Positions 7,646 through 16,522 of a DNA stretch of 64,000 bases are shown here, piece after piece. The stretch comes from Flavobacterium sp. N2038 (lineage in GTDB: Bacteria; Bacteroidota; Bacteroidia; Flavobacteriales; Flavobacteriaceae). Position 1 is the first letter of the stretch; the number at the start of each line of letters is the position of its first letter. Where the stretch lies: positions 1,860,001 to 1,924,000 of the forward strand of contig NZ_CP110001.1 of the NCBI RefSeq assembly GCF_025947185.1, read 5' to 3'. The notes below the pieces were generated by a model, which worked only from the letters and a program-made list of their open reading frames with translations, had not been told where the DNA came from and did not search any database. The translations under genes and the position numbers were made by a program.

Positions 7646-9517
7646 ATGAAAAAAACACCACATTATTTCTTATTTATTTCACTTTTGTTTCTGGCTCAGT
7701 ATGGCTTTTCGCAAGAGCTTTATATGCCAAGAAATATAAAAGAAGCTTACGAAAAAGATACCCGTGCAATGGACGGGAAACCGGGAAAAAACTATTGGCA
7801 AAATCATGGTAAGTATACTATGGAAATTACAGTTGATGCTAAAACTAAAATAGTGAGTGGAACTGAAACCATTGTGTATGAAAATAATAGTAATGACACT
7901 TTACAAAATCTGCCTATCAGATTTGTAAATAATCTTCACAAACCATCGTCGCCAAGAAGTGGTTCTGTAAACGATGATTTTTTAAGTGCGGGATTGACCA
8001 TTACATCTTTAAAAATTGAAGGTGAAGTGTATAAAGAAGATGGTAGAAAATGGGGAACGGTAGGAAATGTTAAATTAAATAAAGCATTGCTGCCTCATTC
8101 TAAAATTACAATTAATATCGACTGGAATTATCCTTTGTCTAAAGAAAGCGGAAGAGAGGGACAAATCGATGAGACTACTTTTTTTGTAGCTTACAGTTAT
8201 CCAAGAGTTTCGGTTTTTGATGATTATAATTTTTGGGATAGACTACCACATACAGACCGTGCAGAATTTTATAATGATTTTAATGATTATTCCTACTCTG
8301 TAAAAGCACCAAAAAATTATGTAGTTTATGCAACAGGAGACCTGCTAAATCCGGATGAGGTTTTACAACCTGAATTTTCGGCGCGCTTAAAAAAATCGTA
8401 TCTGACCGATGAGGTAATGCATATTGCTAACGAGCAGGAAATGAAAAGTGGCGTTGTAACAAAACAAAACGAATGGAATGTCTGGAAATTTGAAGCAAAG
8501 AATATCACTGATGTTTGTTTTGGACTAAGTGATCATTATCTATGGGATGCGAGTAGTGTTGTTGTGGATAAAAAAACAAATCGTCGTGCCAGTGTTCAGG
8601 CGGCTTATGATGTAAAAGGAACTGATTTTGTGGCTTCGGTAAAAAATAATCAATATGCACTGGATTATTTCTCAAATAACTGGCCGGGAGTTCCGTATCC
8701 GTTTTCTAAAATGACAGCTTTTCAGGGGTTTGCCGATATGGAATACCCAATGATGTGTAACGATTCGCAGATTGGTGACCCGAAATTTGCACAATTGGTT
8801 CAAGATCACGAAGTAGCACATACTTATTTCCCTTTTTATATGGGAATAAATGAAACGCGTTATGCTTTTATGGATGAAGGATGGGCAACTACTTTTGAAT
8901 ATTTGATTGGAATTGCTGAACATGGAAAAGAGGAAGCAGATAAATTTTATAAAACATTTAGAGTATCCAATTATATAAACGATCCGTCGACAGAAGAGGA
9001 TCAGCCGATTATTTCAATGTCAACTCAGGTTTCAGATGCAGGTTATGGAAATAACTCTTACGGAAAAGCATCTCTTTCTTACCTGGCTCTGAAAGATATG
9101 CTGGGTGATGATTTATTCAAAAAAGCATTGCATTTTTATATGGATAACTGGAATGGTAAACATCCAATTCCGTGGGATTACTTTAATGCAATGAATACAG
9201 GTTCAGGAAAAAATCTGAACTGGTTCTTTAATAACTGGTTTTTTACCAATAATTATATTGATATTTCGGTTAAAAATGTTTCGAAGAATGTGATTTCTGT
9301 AGAAAATAAAGGAGGTTTTGCAATTCCGTTTGATGTAAATGTTGTCTATGCAGATAATACAACCGAAACTGTTCATCAGACGCCGGGTGTATGGCAGGCA
9401 AACCAAAAAACAGCCACCGTTATTTTAAAAGGAAAAAAAGAAATTAAACAGATAAATCTTGATGGTGGTATTTTTATGGATGCCACACCAGCAAACAACA
9501 GTTGGTCAGTTAAGTAA
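7646..9517 (+). CDS. M1 family (gluzincin) metallopeptidase, secreted
   Basis: This 623-residue zinc aminopeptidase-like protein carries an N-terminal signal peptide (about residues 1-22, ending FSQ) and so acts outside the cytoplasm. The zinc site is HEVAH (His388, Glu389, His392) with the third ligand Glu411 in MDEGWATTFEYL, exactly 18 residues after the second histidine as in family M1. A GXMEN-like exopeptidase motif corresponds to the segment FADMEYPMM upstream of the zinc site. The N-terminal half is the beta-rich saddle domain. It is flanked by its own terminator and is unlinked to neighbours. The substrate is likely small peptides. Confidence 0.93.
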   Translation: MKKTPHYFLFISLLFLAQYGFSQELYMPRNIKEAYEKDTRAMDGKPGKNYWQNHGKYTMEITVDAKTKIVSGTETIVYENNSNDTLQNLPIRFVNNLHKPSSPRSGSVNDDFLSAGLTITSLKIEGEVYKEDGRKWGTVGNVKLNKALLPHSKITINIDWNYPLSKESGREGQIDETTFFVAYSYPRVSVFDDYNFWDRLPHTDRAEFYNDFNDYSYSVKAPKNYVVYATGDLLNPDEVLQPEFSARLKKSYLTDEVMHIANEQEMKSGVVTKQNEWNVWKFEAKNITDVCFGLSDHYLWDASSVVVDKKTNRRASVQAAYDVKGTDFVASVKNNQYALDYFSNNWPGVPYPFSKMTAFQGFADMEYPMMCNDSQIGDPKFAQLVQDHEVAHTYFPFYMGINETRYAFMDEGWATTFEYLIGIAEHGKEEADKFYKTFRVSNYINDPSTEEDQPIISMSTQVSDAGYGNNSYGKASLSYLALKDMLGDDLFKKALHFYMDNWNGKHPIPWDYFNAMNTGSGKNLNWFFNNWFFTNNYIDISVKNVSKNVISVENKGGFAIPFDVNVVYADNTTETVHQTPGVWQANQKTATVILKGKKEIKQINLDGGIFMDATPANNSWSVK

Positions 9518-9536
9518 AAAAAAACAACTACAGAAA

Positions 9537-9568
9537 AACCGTCTTTCAATGTTGGAAGACGGTTTTTT
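9537..9568 (+). terminator. Rho-independent terminator after the M1 peptidase
   Basis: Stem AACCGTCTT/AAGACGGTT (9537-9545 and 9556-9564) followed by Ts. Confidence 0.85.
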
Positions 9569-9603
9569 ATTATATTTAATATGACTAAAAAAATAAACCA
9601 ATT

Positions 9604-10869
9604 ATGATTAATTATAACCAGATTGTTTCCAGAAAAAAGATAGTAATATTTAGTTTTTTTCTAATATTAACCAGTTTTGGATTTGCTCAGAACAAAACCA
9701 GAATAGAAATAGGTACTATAGACAGTATATCGTCTAAAGTTTTAAATGAAGAAAGAAAAATATGGGTACATCTTCCAAGAAGTGCACAAAATAAAGGTTT
9801 TGCAAAGCAAAAATATCCGGTAGTTTATTTACTTGATGGAGATGCACATTTTAGTTCGGTTGTAGGGATAATTGAAGAGTTAAGCGAAATAAACGGAAAC
9901 ACAAATTGTCCTGAAATGATTATTGTTGGTATTACAAATACAAATCGCAACAGAGATTTGACCCCAACACATTCAGATATTGATTTGCCATTTGTAACTA
10001 AAAAATTAAGTGATCAGTCTGGTGGAGGAGAAAAATTTACTGAGTTTCTGGAGAAAGAATTAATTCCGTACATTGATTCCAAATATCCAACTGCTCCATA
10101 CAAAACCTTGATAGGGCATTCTTTTGGAGGATTAACAGCCATTAATATTCTAACCAATCACACTAATTTATTCAATTCGTATGTTGCTATTGATCCTAGT
10201 ATGTGGTGGGATCATCAGAAATTTTTAGCAGAGACAACCAAGAAACTCTCTTCTAAGAATTTGACTAATATTTCCTTATTTATGGCCGCTGCCAATACTA
10301 TGGATGAAAATATGAATATTGTAAAGGTAAGGAGGGATACAACTGCTTTTACCAAACATATCAGATCAATTTTAGAACTGAATGATTTTTTGACTAAGAA
10401 TAAAAAAAGTAATCTAAATTATCAGTACAAATATTATAACGATGATAATCATGGATCAGTGCCATTAATTGCTACTTATGATGCTATTCGTTTTATATTT
10501 AAATTCAATCAGCTTAAACTTTCTGTTTCAGATCAGGTTAATTTTAATAAAACGGTTTTTTCTAAAATCGAAAAGCATTTTGAAGAAGTTTCAAAACATT
10601 TAGGTTACACTGTAAATATACCCGAAAGTACTGTAAATGCTTATGGATATAGGTCACTGGAAAAAAAAGATATGGATTTTGCAGGTTTTTTATTTAAACT
10701 TAATGTTGCCAATTATCCACAAAGCCCTAACGTATATGATTCACTTGGAGATTTTTATCAGGCAAATGGCGATAAGAAAAATGCCATTTCATGTTATCAG
10801 AAAGCATTTATGTTAGATAAGAATTTCCTGGAAACGAAAGAAAAATTGGACATACTTTTGAAAAACTAG
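9604..10869 (+). CDS. Secreted alpha/beta-hydrolase esterase with C-terminal TPR-like tail
   Basis: A signal peptide (about 1-28, ending GFAQ) is followed by an esterase-D/enterochelin-esterase type alpha/beta hydrolase domain. The nucleophile is Ser173 in GHSFGGL, and the strand YPVVYLLDGDAHF is typical of the family. A His suited to complete the triad occurs in DDNHGSVP. The last 70 residues form a tetratricopeptide-like unit (PNVYDSLGDFYQANGDKKNAISCYQKAF), an arrangement common in Bacteroidota esterases. Substrates of relatives include siderophore esters and acyl sugars; the sequence does not decide between them. Confidence 0.88.
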   Translation: MINYNQIVSRKKIVIFSFFLILTSFGFAQNKTRIEIGTIDSISSKVLNEERKIWVHLPRSAQNKGFAKQKYPVVYLLDGDAHFSSVVGIIEELSEINGNTNCPEMIIVGITNTNRNRDLTPTHSDIDLPFVTKKLSDQSGGGEKFTEFLEKELIPYIDSKYPTAPYKTLIGHSFGGLTAINILTNHTNLFNSYVAIDPSMWWDHQKFLAETTKKLSSKNLTNISLFMAAANTMDENMNIVKVRRDTTAFTKHIRSILELNDFLTKNKKSNLNYQYKYYNDDNHGSVPLIATYDAIRFIFKFNQLKLSVSDQVNFNKTVFSKIEKHFEEVSKHLGYTVNIPESTVNAYGYRSLEKKDMDFAGFLFKLNVANYPQSPNVYDSLGDFYQANGDKKNAISCYQKAFMLDKNFLETKEKLDILLKN

Positions 10870-10929
10870 TTGTTTTAAGTAGTTAAATCCTTATACAAAG
10901 TTAATTTTTGTTAATAATTCAATATTAAG

Positions 10930-10959
10930 CCATCTTTTGTATTAAAAAAGATGGTTTTT
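10930..10959 (+). terminator. Rho-independent terminator after the esterase
   Basis: Stem CCATCTTTT/AAAAGATGG (10930-10938 and 10946-10954) followed by Ts. Confidence 0.8.
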
Positions 10960-11022
10960 ATATTTTTTAGGTCAAAATAATGTAAATGTGGAAAACCGTA
11001 AAAAAAATTCGATTTAATAAAC

Positions 11023-11030
11023 TACGTTTG
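11023..11030 (+). promoter_or_regulatory. Bacteroidota-type -7 box (TACGTTTG)
   Basis: TACGTTTG fits the TAnnTTTG -7 consensus and lies 29 bases before the start codon at 11059. No clear TTTG -33 box is seen at the usual distance. Confidence 0.45.
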
Positions 11031-11058
11031 CAAAAAAATAAAAACAATTAATCTATTA

Positions 11059-11676
11059 ATGAAAAAATACTTTACTGTCTTAGTAATTCTACTATCTATT
11101 AAGACTTTCGCACAAAAAGACCCTAAAACTGCATTTCAACAAAGCAGATATGATTTGGCAGTGTCTTGCTATAAAAAAGATGATTTAAAAAAAGCTTTAG
11201 ATTTATTTTCTGTTGCATCTAGAATTAAGCCCGAAAATGATTTAGGAAAAGAGTCTGTAAAACAAGTAGATGCTATAAAAACTATTTTAAGAAAGAATAT
11301 GATGGAACAGGTTCTTGGTACCTGGAGAATGACAGGTGACAGTCCGGTTTGGTCACAAGCAGCAACTACAAGTGTTAATCAGTCTGAGGAAGAAGAAATA
11401 GTAGAAATAACGCCAGACAAAATTTTGTTTTATGAAGTAAATAAAAAGACAAAAGCAAAAAAAATGACTAGTTCTGAGGATTTAAAGTATTATAACAAAG
11501 AAGCTTCAGATGCATTATTTTCAGATATCATTCTTTCAGACGGAACGATTTGGAACTGTACATTAGATGAAAATGGAAATGTGTTGCGCGTTATAAATAT
11601 TGCTAAAAAGACCGAAAATGGTCTTGAAACAATTGCTAGTAACAATACAGAACGATACTATGTAAAAGTAAAATAA
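11059..11676 (+). CDS. Exported protein of unknown function with TPR-like and lipocalin-like parts
   Basis: I do not recognise this 205-residue protein as a named family. It has a clear signal peptide (residues 1-18, ending TFAQ). Residues 25-65 look like one tetratricopeptide hairpin (SRYDLAVSCYKKDDLKKALDLF). The rest starts with LGTWRM and ends RYYVKVK, resembling lipocalin-like beta domains in which a GxW motif opens the barrel. It is probably periplasmic. A -7 promoter box lies just upstream and a strong bidirectional terminator follows, so it is a single-gene unit. Confidence 0.75.
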   Translation: MKKYFTVLVILLSIKTFAQKDPKTAFQQSRYDLAVSCYKKDDLKKALDLFSVASRIKPENDLGKESVKQVDAIKTILRKNMMEQVLGTWRMTGDSPVWSQAATTSVNQSEEEEIVEITPDKILFYEVNKKTKAKKMTSSEDLKYYNKEASDALFSDIILSDGTIWNCTLDENGNVLRVINIAKKTENGLETIASNNTERYYVKVK

Positions 11677-11680
11677 TAAA

Positions 11681-11709
11681 AAAGGGAATCAATTTTGATT
11701 CCCTTTTTT
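11681..11709. terminator. Bidirectional intrinsic terminator
   Basis: An 11-bp perfect stem (11681-11691 with 11696-11706), loop ATTT, with A- and T-runs, between convergent genes. Confidence 0.88.
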
Positions 11710-11728
11710 ATTATATAATTAAGTTTTT

Positions 11729-12292
11729 TTATAAAAATTTAAAACCAAGTGAGAAGTTTGAAACTCCTGTTTTTACGCTTCTCGCAGAAGGATCAAGATC
11801 TGTAACACCGGCAAGATAGCGGTAGTCAAACGTTAATCTCCAAACATCAACCCCAACACCACCAAGGAAACTACTATTATTTCGTTCAAGTGCTATAAAA
11901 TTAAGATTATTGTTTGCTTTTATACTAGAATAGTTTTTCCAATTGTATCCGGCAAAAATTCTGATGTTTCCAAGTTTTCCTAACGGAATTATTTTAAAAC
12001 CGGCAATTAAGGTAGCGTCTGTTCCGCTTAAATCATATTCAGTTTCTCCAATTCCGGTTTGAGATACACTAAATTTTGATTCAGCATATCCAAATTCACC
12101 CTGACCATAAAAAAGAGCCAGATTCACTCTTGCGAATCCGGCGAAACCAACACCAGTACCGGAACTTTTAGAACTAAAATCATCCGTAATAACAGAAGTA
12201 ATATTAGTAGAAAACTGTGGGCCAACTTGTATTAATTGCGCAAAACCATTTACACTAATACATAATAACGTTGCTAGAATGAATTTTTTCAT
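11729..12292 (-). CDS. Outer membrane beta-barrel protein
   Basis: This 187-residue protein has a signal peptide ending GFAQ and then alternating aromatic/polar strands typical of a small eight-stranded barrel. Examples are ARVNLALFYGQGEFGYAES and RLTFDYRYLAGV. It ends in FSLGFKFL, with the terminal hydrophobic residue used for BAM-dependent insertion. No catalytic motif is seen, and it could be a porin-family or adhesin-like protein. It is monocistronic. Confidence 0.82.
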   Translation of the reverse strand: MKKFILATLLCISVNGFAQLIQVGPQFSTNITSVITDDFSSKSSGTGVGFAGFARVNLALFYGQGEFGYAESKFSVSQTGIGETEYDLSGTDATLIAGFKIIPLGKLGNIRIFAGYNWKNYSSIKANNNLNFIALERNNSSFLGGVGVDVWRLTFDYRYLAGVTDLDPSARSVKTGVSNFSLGFKFL

Positions 12293-12470
12293 AATGGAAA
12301 TTATTTTTTTGATCCCATAAAAATAATTATTATTAATTACAATGGAATGATTTTTCTGATTTATTTTTTGTTATGTTTTTGATAATGAGGTATCTGTTGT
12401 TCTGGGTGCTAAAATGGAATATAATTGCAAAATGCCGTAAATTTGATTTAACAAGTTAAGATCAGTTAAA

Positions 12471-12875
12471 ATGAAAATCATTGCAATTAACCCCTCGCAA
12501 ACCTGGCAAATCAGACACGAAGTAATGTGGCCGGATCAGCCTTTTGAATTTGTACAACTGGAAGAAGATAATGACGGATTGCATTTTGGTGTTTTTGATC
12601 ACGATAAGCTGGTTTCTATTGTTTCCTGTTTTATTGATGGTGATGAAATGCAGTTTAGAAAATTAGCCACATTAGAAGATTTTCAGGGAAAAGGAATTGC
12701 ATCCGAACTTTTAAAACACATTCTGAAACTCGCAAAAGAAAAAGATTTAAGAAAAGTCTGGTGTAATGCCAGAAACAATAAAAAATCATTTTATGAAAAA
12801 TTTGGAATGATCGATACCCATAAAATATTTACAAAAGCTGGACAGGAATTTACTATAATGGAAGTTTTATTGTAG
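12471..12875 (+). CDS. GNAT family N-acetyltransferase
   Basis: This is a 134-residue GNAT protein with the acetyl-CoA-binding loop FQGKGIASELLKHIL (about residues 71-85) and the C-terminal NARNNKKSFYEKFGMI element. The substrate is unknown. The last 31 codons have a near-identical decayed copy at 14418-14510, about 1.6 kb downstream, and the similarity continues a few bases beyond both stop codons. This points to a past local duplication, with the lipoprotein gene at 13057 now lying between the two copies. Confidence 0.9.
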   Translation: MKIIAINPSQTWQIRHEVMWPDQPFEFVQLEEDNDGLHFGVFDHDKLVSIVSCFIDGDEMQFRKLATLEDFQGKGIASELLKHILKLAKEKDLRKVWCNARNNKKSFYEKFGMIDTHKIFTKAGQEFTIMEVLL

Positions 12876-13056
12876 ACGTATAAGAATAAATTTTATTTAT
12901 CCTGATCATCATAAATTAGTATAAGCGAAGTACTTACTTACGTATCATTTCGCTCCTTTTCTTATGTTAATATAAAATAAAACTTATAATAAATTATTTT
13001 TTTGTACAAAAAAGACTACATTTGCAAGATATAACAAAATTAAAATTTTTATAAGG

Positions 13057-14070
13057 ATGGAAAAAAATAATCATTTATTCGGTATTATACGATTTTCTCA
13101 AAGAAATAGTCAAAATTCTCAAAGAGTAATATATTTATCCGTTTTTGCATTAATGACATTTTTATTAATGAGTAGTTGTGATAGAGATCCTATAGAGAAT
13201 AAAGTCGCAGAACAAGAGAATGTTTTAATAGACAAAAATAACAGGTATCAGGAAGATAGTGAAGAGGTCCAAAAAATAAAAAGAGAATATCTTGATTCTA
13301 TTACCCTATTGAGAGATAAAAATAATGTTGCATTATTTTCTAAATCAACAAATAATATTGAAGATTTTGTAAATGAAACTAGACAACTGATCATTTCTGC
13401 TAAACCGAATGTGAATAACTTATCTCAACAAATTAAGGATAAATATGCATATGTTTTAGATGGTCTTATTAGTCAGGGAACTGGCAGTTATACATCTGGA
13501 ACAGATAAGACGGATTTATATAAAAATAATGCATTAAAAAATATTAGACTTCCTGAAACGATTTATTGGGAAACCAGAAAAGATAATACGTACCATTCTT
13601 ACGATATAATTAGAAATTTAGGACCAGAAACTAATTACATGACTCTTGAACGTGCAAAAAACGTCTTGCTCAACTCATATTCTTATCCTGGTTATAAATT
13701 AGGATCAGTGAGTAATGCAATAAACGGAGGTACGAGATTGGTTTTTGGCTCATTAAAAAATGCTAACAATGCAGATACTTTTACTGTTCCAGGAGGAATC
13801 ATAGAACAACAAGCTGTTTTGGATGGAATTTTAAATATTACCACAACAGAACATACATTTTATAAAGGGACTATTCGTAAAGTAGTTTTTAAATATAAAA
13901 ATAATCTTTTTGTAGCCACTCATGGGGAGGGTATCAATCGATTTTGTAATTTTCCTGATAACATTTTCAATAAAGCACTTTTTAATAATTTCTCAAAAAT
14001 GAATGATACAGAAGGGCCAATTAGTTTTATTACTTTAGATGAGCAATTTTTCGCAGCTCTTTACAAGTAA
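13057..14070 (+). CDS. Lipoprotein of unknown function
   Basis: I do not recognise this 337-residue protein. It has an unusually long N-terminal stretch before a hydrophobic segment (about 24-40) ending in a lipobox, LLMSSC, so the mature protein would be lipid-anchored at Cys41. Residues 50-100 are charged and probably helical. The C-terminal third has compact motifs such as DTFTVPGG, FYKGTIRKVVFKYKNNLFVATHGEGIN and EGPISFITLDEQF, which look like a small globular alpha/beta domain. The gene is AT-rich, lies between a GNAT gene and its broken copy, and may be a newcomer. It has its own terminator. Confidence 0.7.
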   Translation: MEKNNHLFGIIRFSQRNSQNSQRVIYLSVFALMTFLLMSSCDRDPIENKVAEQENVLIDKNNRYQEDSEEVQKIKREYLDSITLLRDKNNVALFSKSTNNIEDFVNETRQLIISAKPNVNNLSQQIKDKYAYVLDGLISQGTGSYTSGTDKTDLYKNNALKNIRLPETIYWETRKDNTYHSYDIIRNLGPETNYMTLERAKNVLLNSYSYPGYKLGSVSNAINGGTRLVFGSLKNANNADTFTVPGGIIEQQAVLDGILNITTTEHTFYKGTIRKVVFKYKNNLFVATHGEGINRFCNFPDNIFNKALFNNFSKMNDTEGPISFITLDEQFFAALYK

Positions 14071-14105
14071 TTATAAAGAAGGGAATTAAGTTTTCTTAAA
14101 AGGAG

Positions 14106-14138
14106 CCGTCTCAGAACAAAATTTTGAGACGGTTTTTT
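14106..14138 (+). terminator. Rho-independent terminator after the lipoprotein gene
   Basis: Stem CCGTCTCA/TGAGACGG (14106-14113 and 14125-14132) followed by six Ts. Confidence 0.85.
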
Positions 14139-14417
14139 ATTGGAATCATTTTGATTTTGATTACCTTAATTTTTATTCGAAGAAAAAATTGTCTCTATGC
14201 TGCAATTTTCTTTCTTAAGTTGTGCCCTAAAGCAACATCTTTGGGTGATAGCCGGGATTACCTTTTTTACTGTAAGCTTTAAAAAAGGCTGGATGTTTTT
14301 ATGGAATTAAATCATCAAGGGAACGGTAAAAGTATCTTTTGTTGTTCGTTATAATGTTTGAATCTCATATATTTCAGCTATTAATCACTGATTAAATTTA
14401 CAAAATTGCCAATGTAA

Positions 14418-14510
14418 AAATCATTTTACGAAAAATTCGGAATGATTGATAGCCATAAAATTTTCAACAAGGCAGGACAGGAATTTACCATAATGGAAGT
14501 TTTGCTATAG
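14418..14510 (+). pseudogene. Decayed C-terminal fragment of a GNAT gene
   Basis: This frame reads KSFYEKFGMIDSHKIF and continues to IMEVLL and a stop. It matches the last 31 codons of the GNAT gene at 12471-12875 with only a few changes. There is no start codon, and just upstream a small deletion breaks the alignment (around 14404-14417). The rest of the 14139-14736 gap holds no gene that I can see. Confidence 0.85.
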
Positions 14511-14736
14511 AAATAAGAATCAATTTTATCGAATAAAATGTACGGACTCAATTCTTTACGATTTTGATGGTTTTAGGTCTATTTCGACTTCAGTCATAAT
14601 ATGATTCTGATTTGTGGTTCTTTTTTTATGATTTTTTCGCATTAAAAAATAATATTTTAATAAAATTGGTGACTAAAAAAACAATTAAAACGTTTTCGTA
14701 TTTTTTTTAATGTTAAAGCTTATAAAAAAATCTTTT

Positions 14737-14763
14737 TTTGTTTCGATACTTTCATTACTTTCG
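14737..14763 (+). promoter_or_regulatory. Promoter with -33 TTTG and -7 TACTTTCG
   Basis: TTTG at 14737-14740 and TACTTTCG at 14756-14763 resemble the Bacteroidota -33/-7 pair, with a 15-base spacer. The first plausible start codon (14771) lies only eight bases after the -7 box, so the transcript would be leaderless or nearly so. Confidence 0.45.
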
Positions 14764-14770
14764 CACCCAA

Positions 14771-15154
14771 ATGAGAAAGTTAATAGTATTTTTAGTATTC
14801 ATGGGGTTCCTTCTGTTTGGCGGAGGGCAATATCTTAGTGCTAGTACGCAACAAAATTCTCATTTTCATAATCTTGAGAGAAAGCACAGGGTAAAATTCA
14901 CTAATCAGGATCAGGGTTCTTCTATAATTGAAGACGCTGATTTGGATCTTGAGGAAGAGTATCTTGGAAGTGATGATCTCAAAGGTGGACTTACTAATAA
15001 ATTTTACGCAACAAATTATAGTGTAATAGACACTTTATATCTGGCAATCTCAGGTCAGGCTGTTGCAAACGAAAACAATCGTTTTAAAATCTTTGTGCCA
15101 TTTTGTGGCCTGTCAAATCCTATCTACATTACTCAGAGAGTATTAAGAATTTGA
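14771..15154 (+). CDS. Small exported protein of unknown function upstream of the RND operon
   Basis: I do not recognise this protein. Starting at MRKLIVFLVF (14771) gives 127 residues with a signal peptide-like N-terminus (about 1-25). An in-frame ATG at 14738 would add eleven polar residues but lies inside the promoter, so I prefer the later start. The middle is acidic (DADLDLEEEYLGSDDLKGG), and the C-terminus FVPFCGLSNPIYITQRVLRI is hydrophobic with one cysteine. A terminator-like hairpin separates it from the efflux operon that follows, so it may be a regulatory leader gene or an independent one. Confidence 0.6.
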   Translation: MRKLIVFLVFMGFLLFGGGQYLSASTQQNSHFHNLERKHRVKFTNQDQGSSIIEDADLDLEEEYLGSDDLKGGLTNKFYATNYSVIDTLYLAISGQAVANENNRFKIFVPFCGLSNPIYITQRVLRI

Positions 15155-15160
15155 TTTATT

Positions 15161-15217
15161 AATATACATCGGTTACCTGGGTTGTAATCCTGCATATCTT
15201 GTTGATGTATATTTTTT
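15161..15217 (+). terminator. Attenuator-like terminator before the RND operon
   Basis: AATATACATC (15161-15170) pairs perfectly with GATGTATATT (15204-15213), followed by a T-run. The 33-base loop can form a second small hairpin (GGTTAC with GTAATCC). It ends transcription from the small upstream gene or attenuates read-through into the efflux operon. Confidence 0.6.
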
Positions 15218-15331
15218 CTACTTCTTCTTATATGAAAGTTAAGTTATAACTATTTGGTGTCTGATGCATTTTTCCATCTAAAGGAATCACTGTATTCCAA
15301 GCATTCAATCGCTTAATTTCCAAACTAAATC

Positions 15332-16414
15332 ATGAAAAGAATTATCTTGTTCACAGGCTTAATTGCCTTTGTGTGCCTTACTAGTTGTACAACTAAAAAA
15401 GAAGAAAAAGAAGAAGCTGAAAAATTCACGGTTACAAATCCCGTAAGAATTGACACTTCATTTACCAAAGAATATGTTTCGCAGATTAAATCTGTGAGAA
15501 ATATTGAAATTCGTGCCCAGGAAAAAGGGTTCTTACAAAACATTTATGTTGATGAAGGACAGTTTGTAAAAGCAGGACAGTTGTTATTTAAGATTATGCC
15601 AAACATGTATCAGGCAGAATTACTTAAAGCACAGGCTGAGCAAAAATCAGTTGAAATTGAACTTCAAAATGCTAAACTGTTAGCAGATAAAAATATCGTT
15701 TCTAAAAACGAGTTAAGTGTTGCTCAGGCAAAACTTCAATCAGCAAAAGCCGAAGTTGCTTTAGCAAAACTTCATTTATCATTTACCGAAATCAGAGCTC
15801 CGTTTGACGGAACAATCGACCGTATTCCATTAAAGTTAGGAAGTCTTATTGATGAAGGCGAATTAATGACGAGTCTTTCAGACAACAGTCAGATGTTTGC
15901 TTATTTCAATCTTTCAGAGCCGGAATATCTTCAGTATGAAACCAATGTGAAAGATCGTGCTGATAATAAAGTAGCATTAGTTTTGGCCAATGGCGAAACT
16001 TTTAAAGACAAAGGAAATGTAGAAGTTATCGAAAGTGAATTTAATAATGAAACTGGAAATATTGCTTTTAGAGCAAGATTCCCAAATTCTGCTAAATTAC
16101 TTAGAAATGGTGAGACAGGACAGATTCAAATGATTGTTCCGCTTAAAAATGCGATCGTAATTCCACAAAAAGCGACTTACGAAATTCAGGATAAGAAATA
16201 TGTTTTTGTTGTAGATAAAAACAATAAAGTAAGTTCTAAAGAAATTATCATTACAGGAGAAATTCCGGATCTGTACGTGATCAAAAGCGGAGTGGATGAA
16301 AATGATAAGATTTTACTTGAAGGAGTTCAGAAAGTAAAAGAGAACGACAAAATTAAATATGAATACCAGGCGCCTCAAAAGGTAATAAACAATTTACGCG
16401 TAAAAGCAGAATAA
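15332..16414 (+). CDS. RND efflux periplasmic adaptor subunit (lipoprotein)
   Basis: This is the membrane-fusion protein of a tripartite pump, bridging the inner-membrane RND transporter and the outer-membrane channel. The 360-residue protein starts with a lipoprotein signal ending LTSC, so it is anchored by Cys19. The lipoyl-like halves (IYVDEGQFVKAGQLLFKI and IRAPFDGTIDRIPLKLGSLID) flank an alpha-helical hairpin (about residues 95-145), and beta-barrel and membrane-proximal domains follow. It is first in an operon with the pump (109-bp gap) and the outer-membrane factor. Confidence 0.95.
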   Translation: MKRIILFTGLIAFVCLTSCTTKKEEKEEAEKFTVTNPVRIDTSFTKEYVSQIKSVRNIEIRAQEKGFLQNIYVDEGQFVKAGQLLFKIMPNMYQAELLKAQAEQKSVEIELQNAKLLADKNIVSKNELSVAQAKLQSAKAEVALAKLHLSFTEIRAPFDGTIDRIPLKLGSLIDEGELMTSLSDNSQMFAYFNLSEPEYLQYETNVKDRADNKVALVLANGETFKDKGNVEVIESEFNNETGNIAFRARFPNSAKLLRNGETGQIQMIVPLKNAIVIPQKATYEIQDKKYVFVVDKNNKVSSKEIIITGEIPDLYVIKSGVDENDKILLEGVQKVKENDKIKYEYQAPQKVINNLRVKAE

Positions 16415-16430
16415 ATTTTGTTTAAAATGC

Positions 16431-16461
16431 TTCAAGTTTCGCACTGAACCTGAAACTTGAA
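16431..16461. repeat. Hairpin/dispersed repeat between adaptor and pump genes
   Basis: TTCAAGTTTC (16431-16440) pairs perfectly with GAAACTTGAA (16452-16461), and further direct CTGAAACTT units follow to about 16477. There is no T-run, so it is not a terminator. Confidence 0.6.
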
Positions 16462-16522
16462 ACCTGAAACTTTGAACAATTGTAAATTATCGCTTTGGTT
16501 TAATCATTAAAAAAATAAAAAA

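Noticed and set aside
7600..7812. Open frame overlapping the start of the M1 peptidase in another phase
   Set aside because: It has no signal or domain, and it overlaps a well-supported gene with an intact signal peptide.
13001..13024. Promoter TTTG / TACATTTG before the lipoprotein gene
   Set aside because: The -7 box is good, but the spacing to TTTG is only 12 bases, too short for the Bacteroidota promoter; kept out of the feature list.
12876..14510. Insertion sequence or composite transposon around the unknown lipoprotein gene
   Set aside because: The bracketing repeat is a GNAT gene fragment, and no transposase or terminal inverted repeats were seen.
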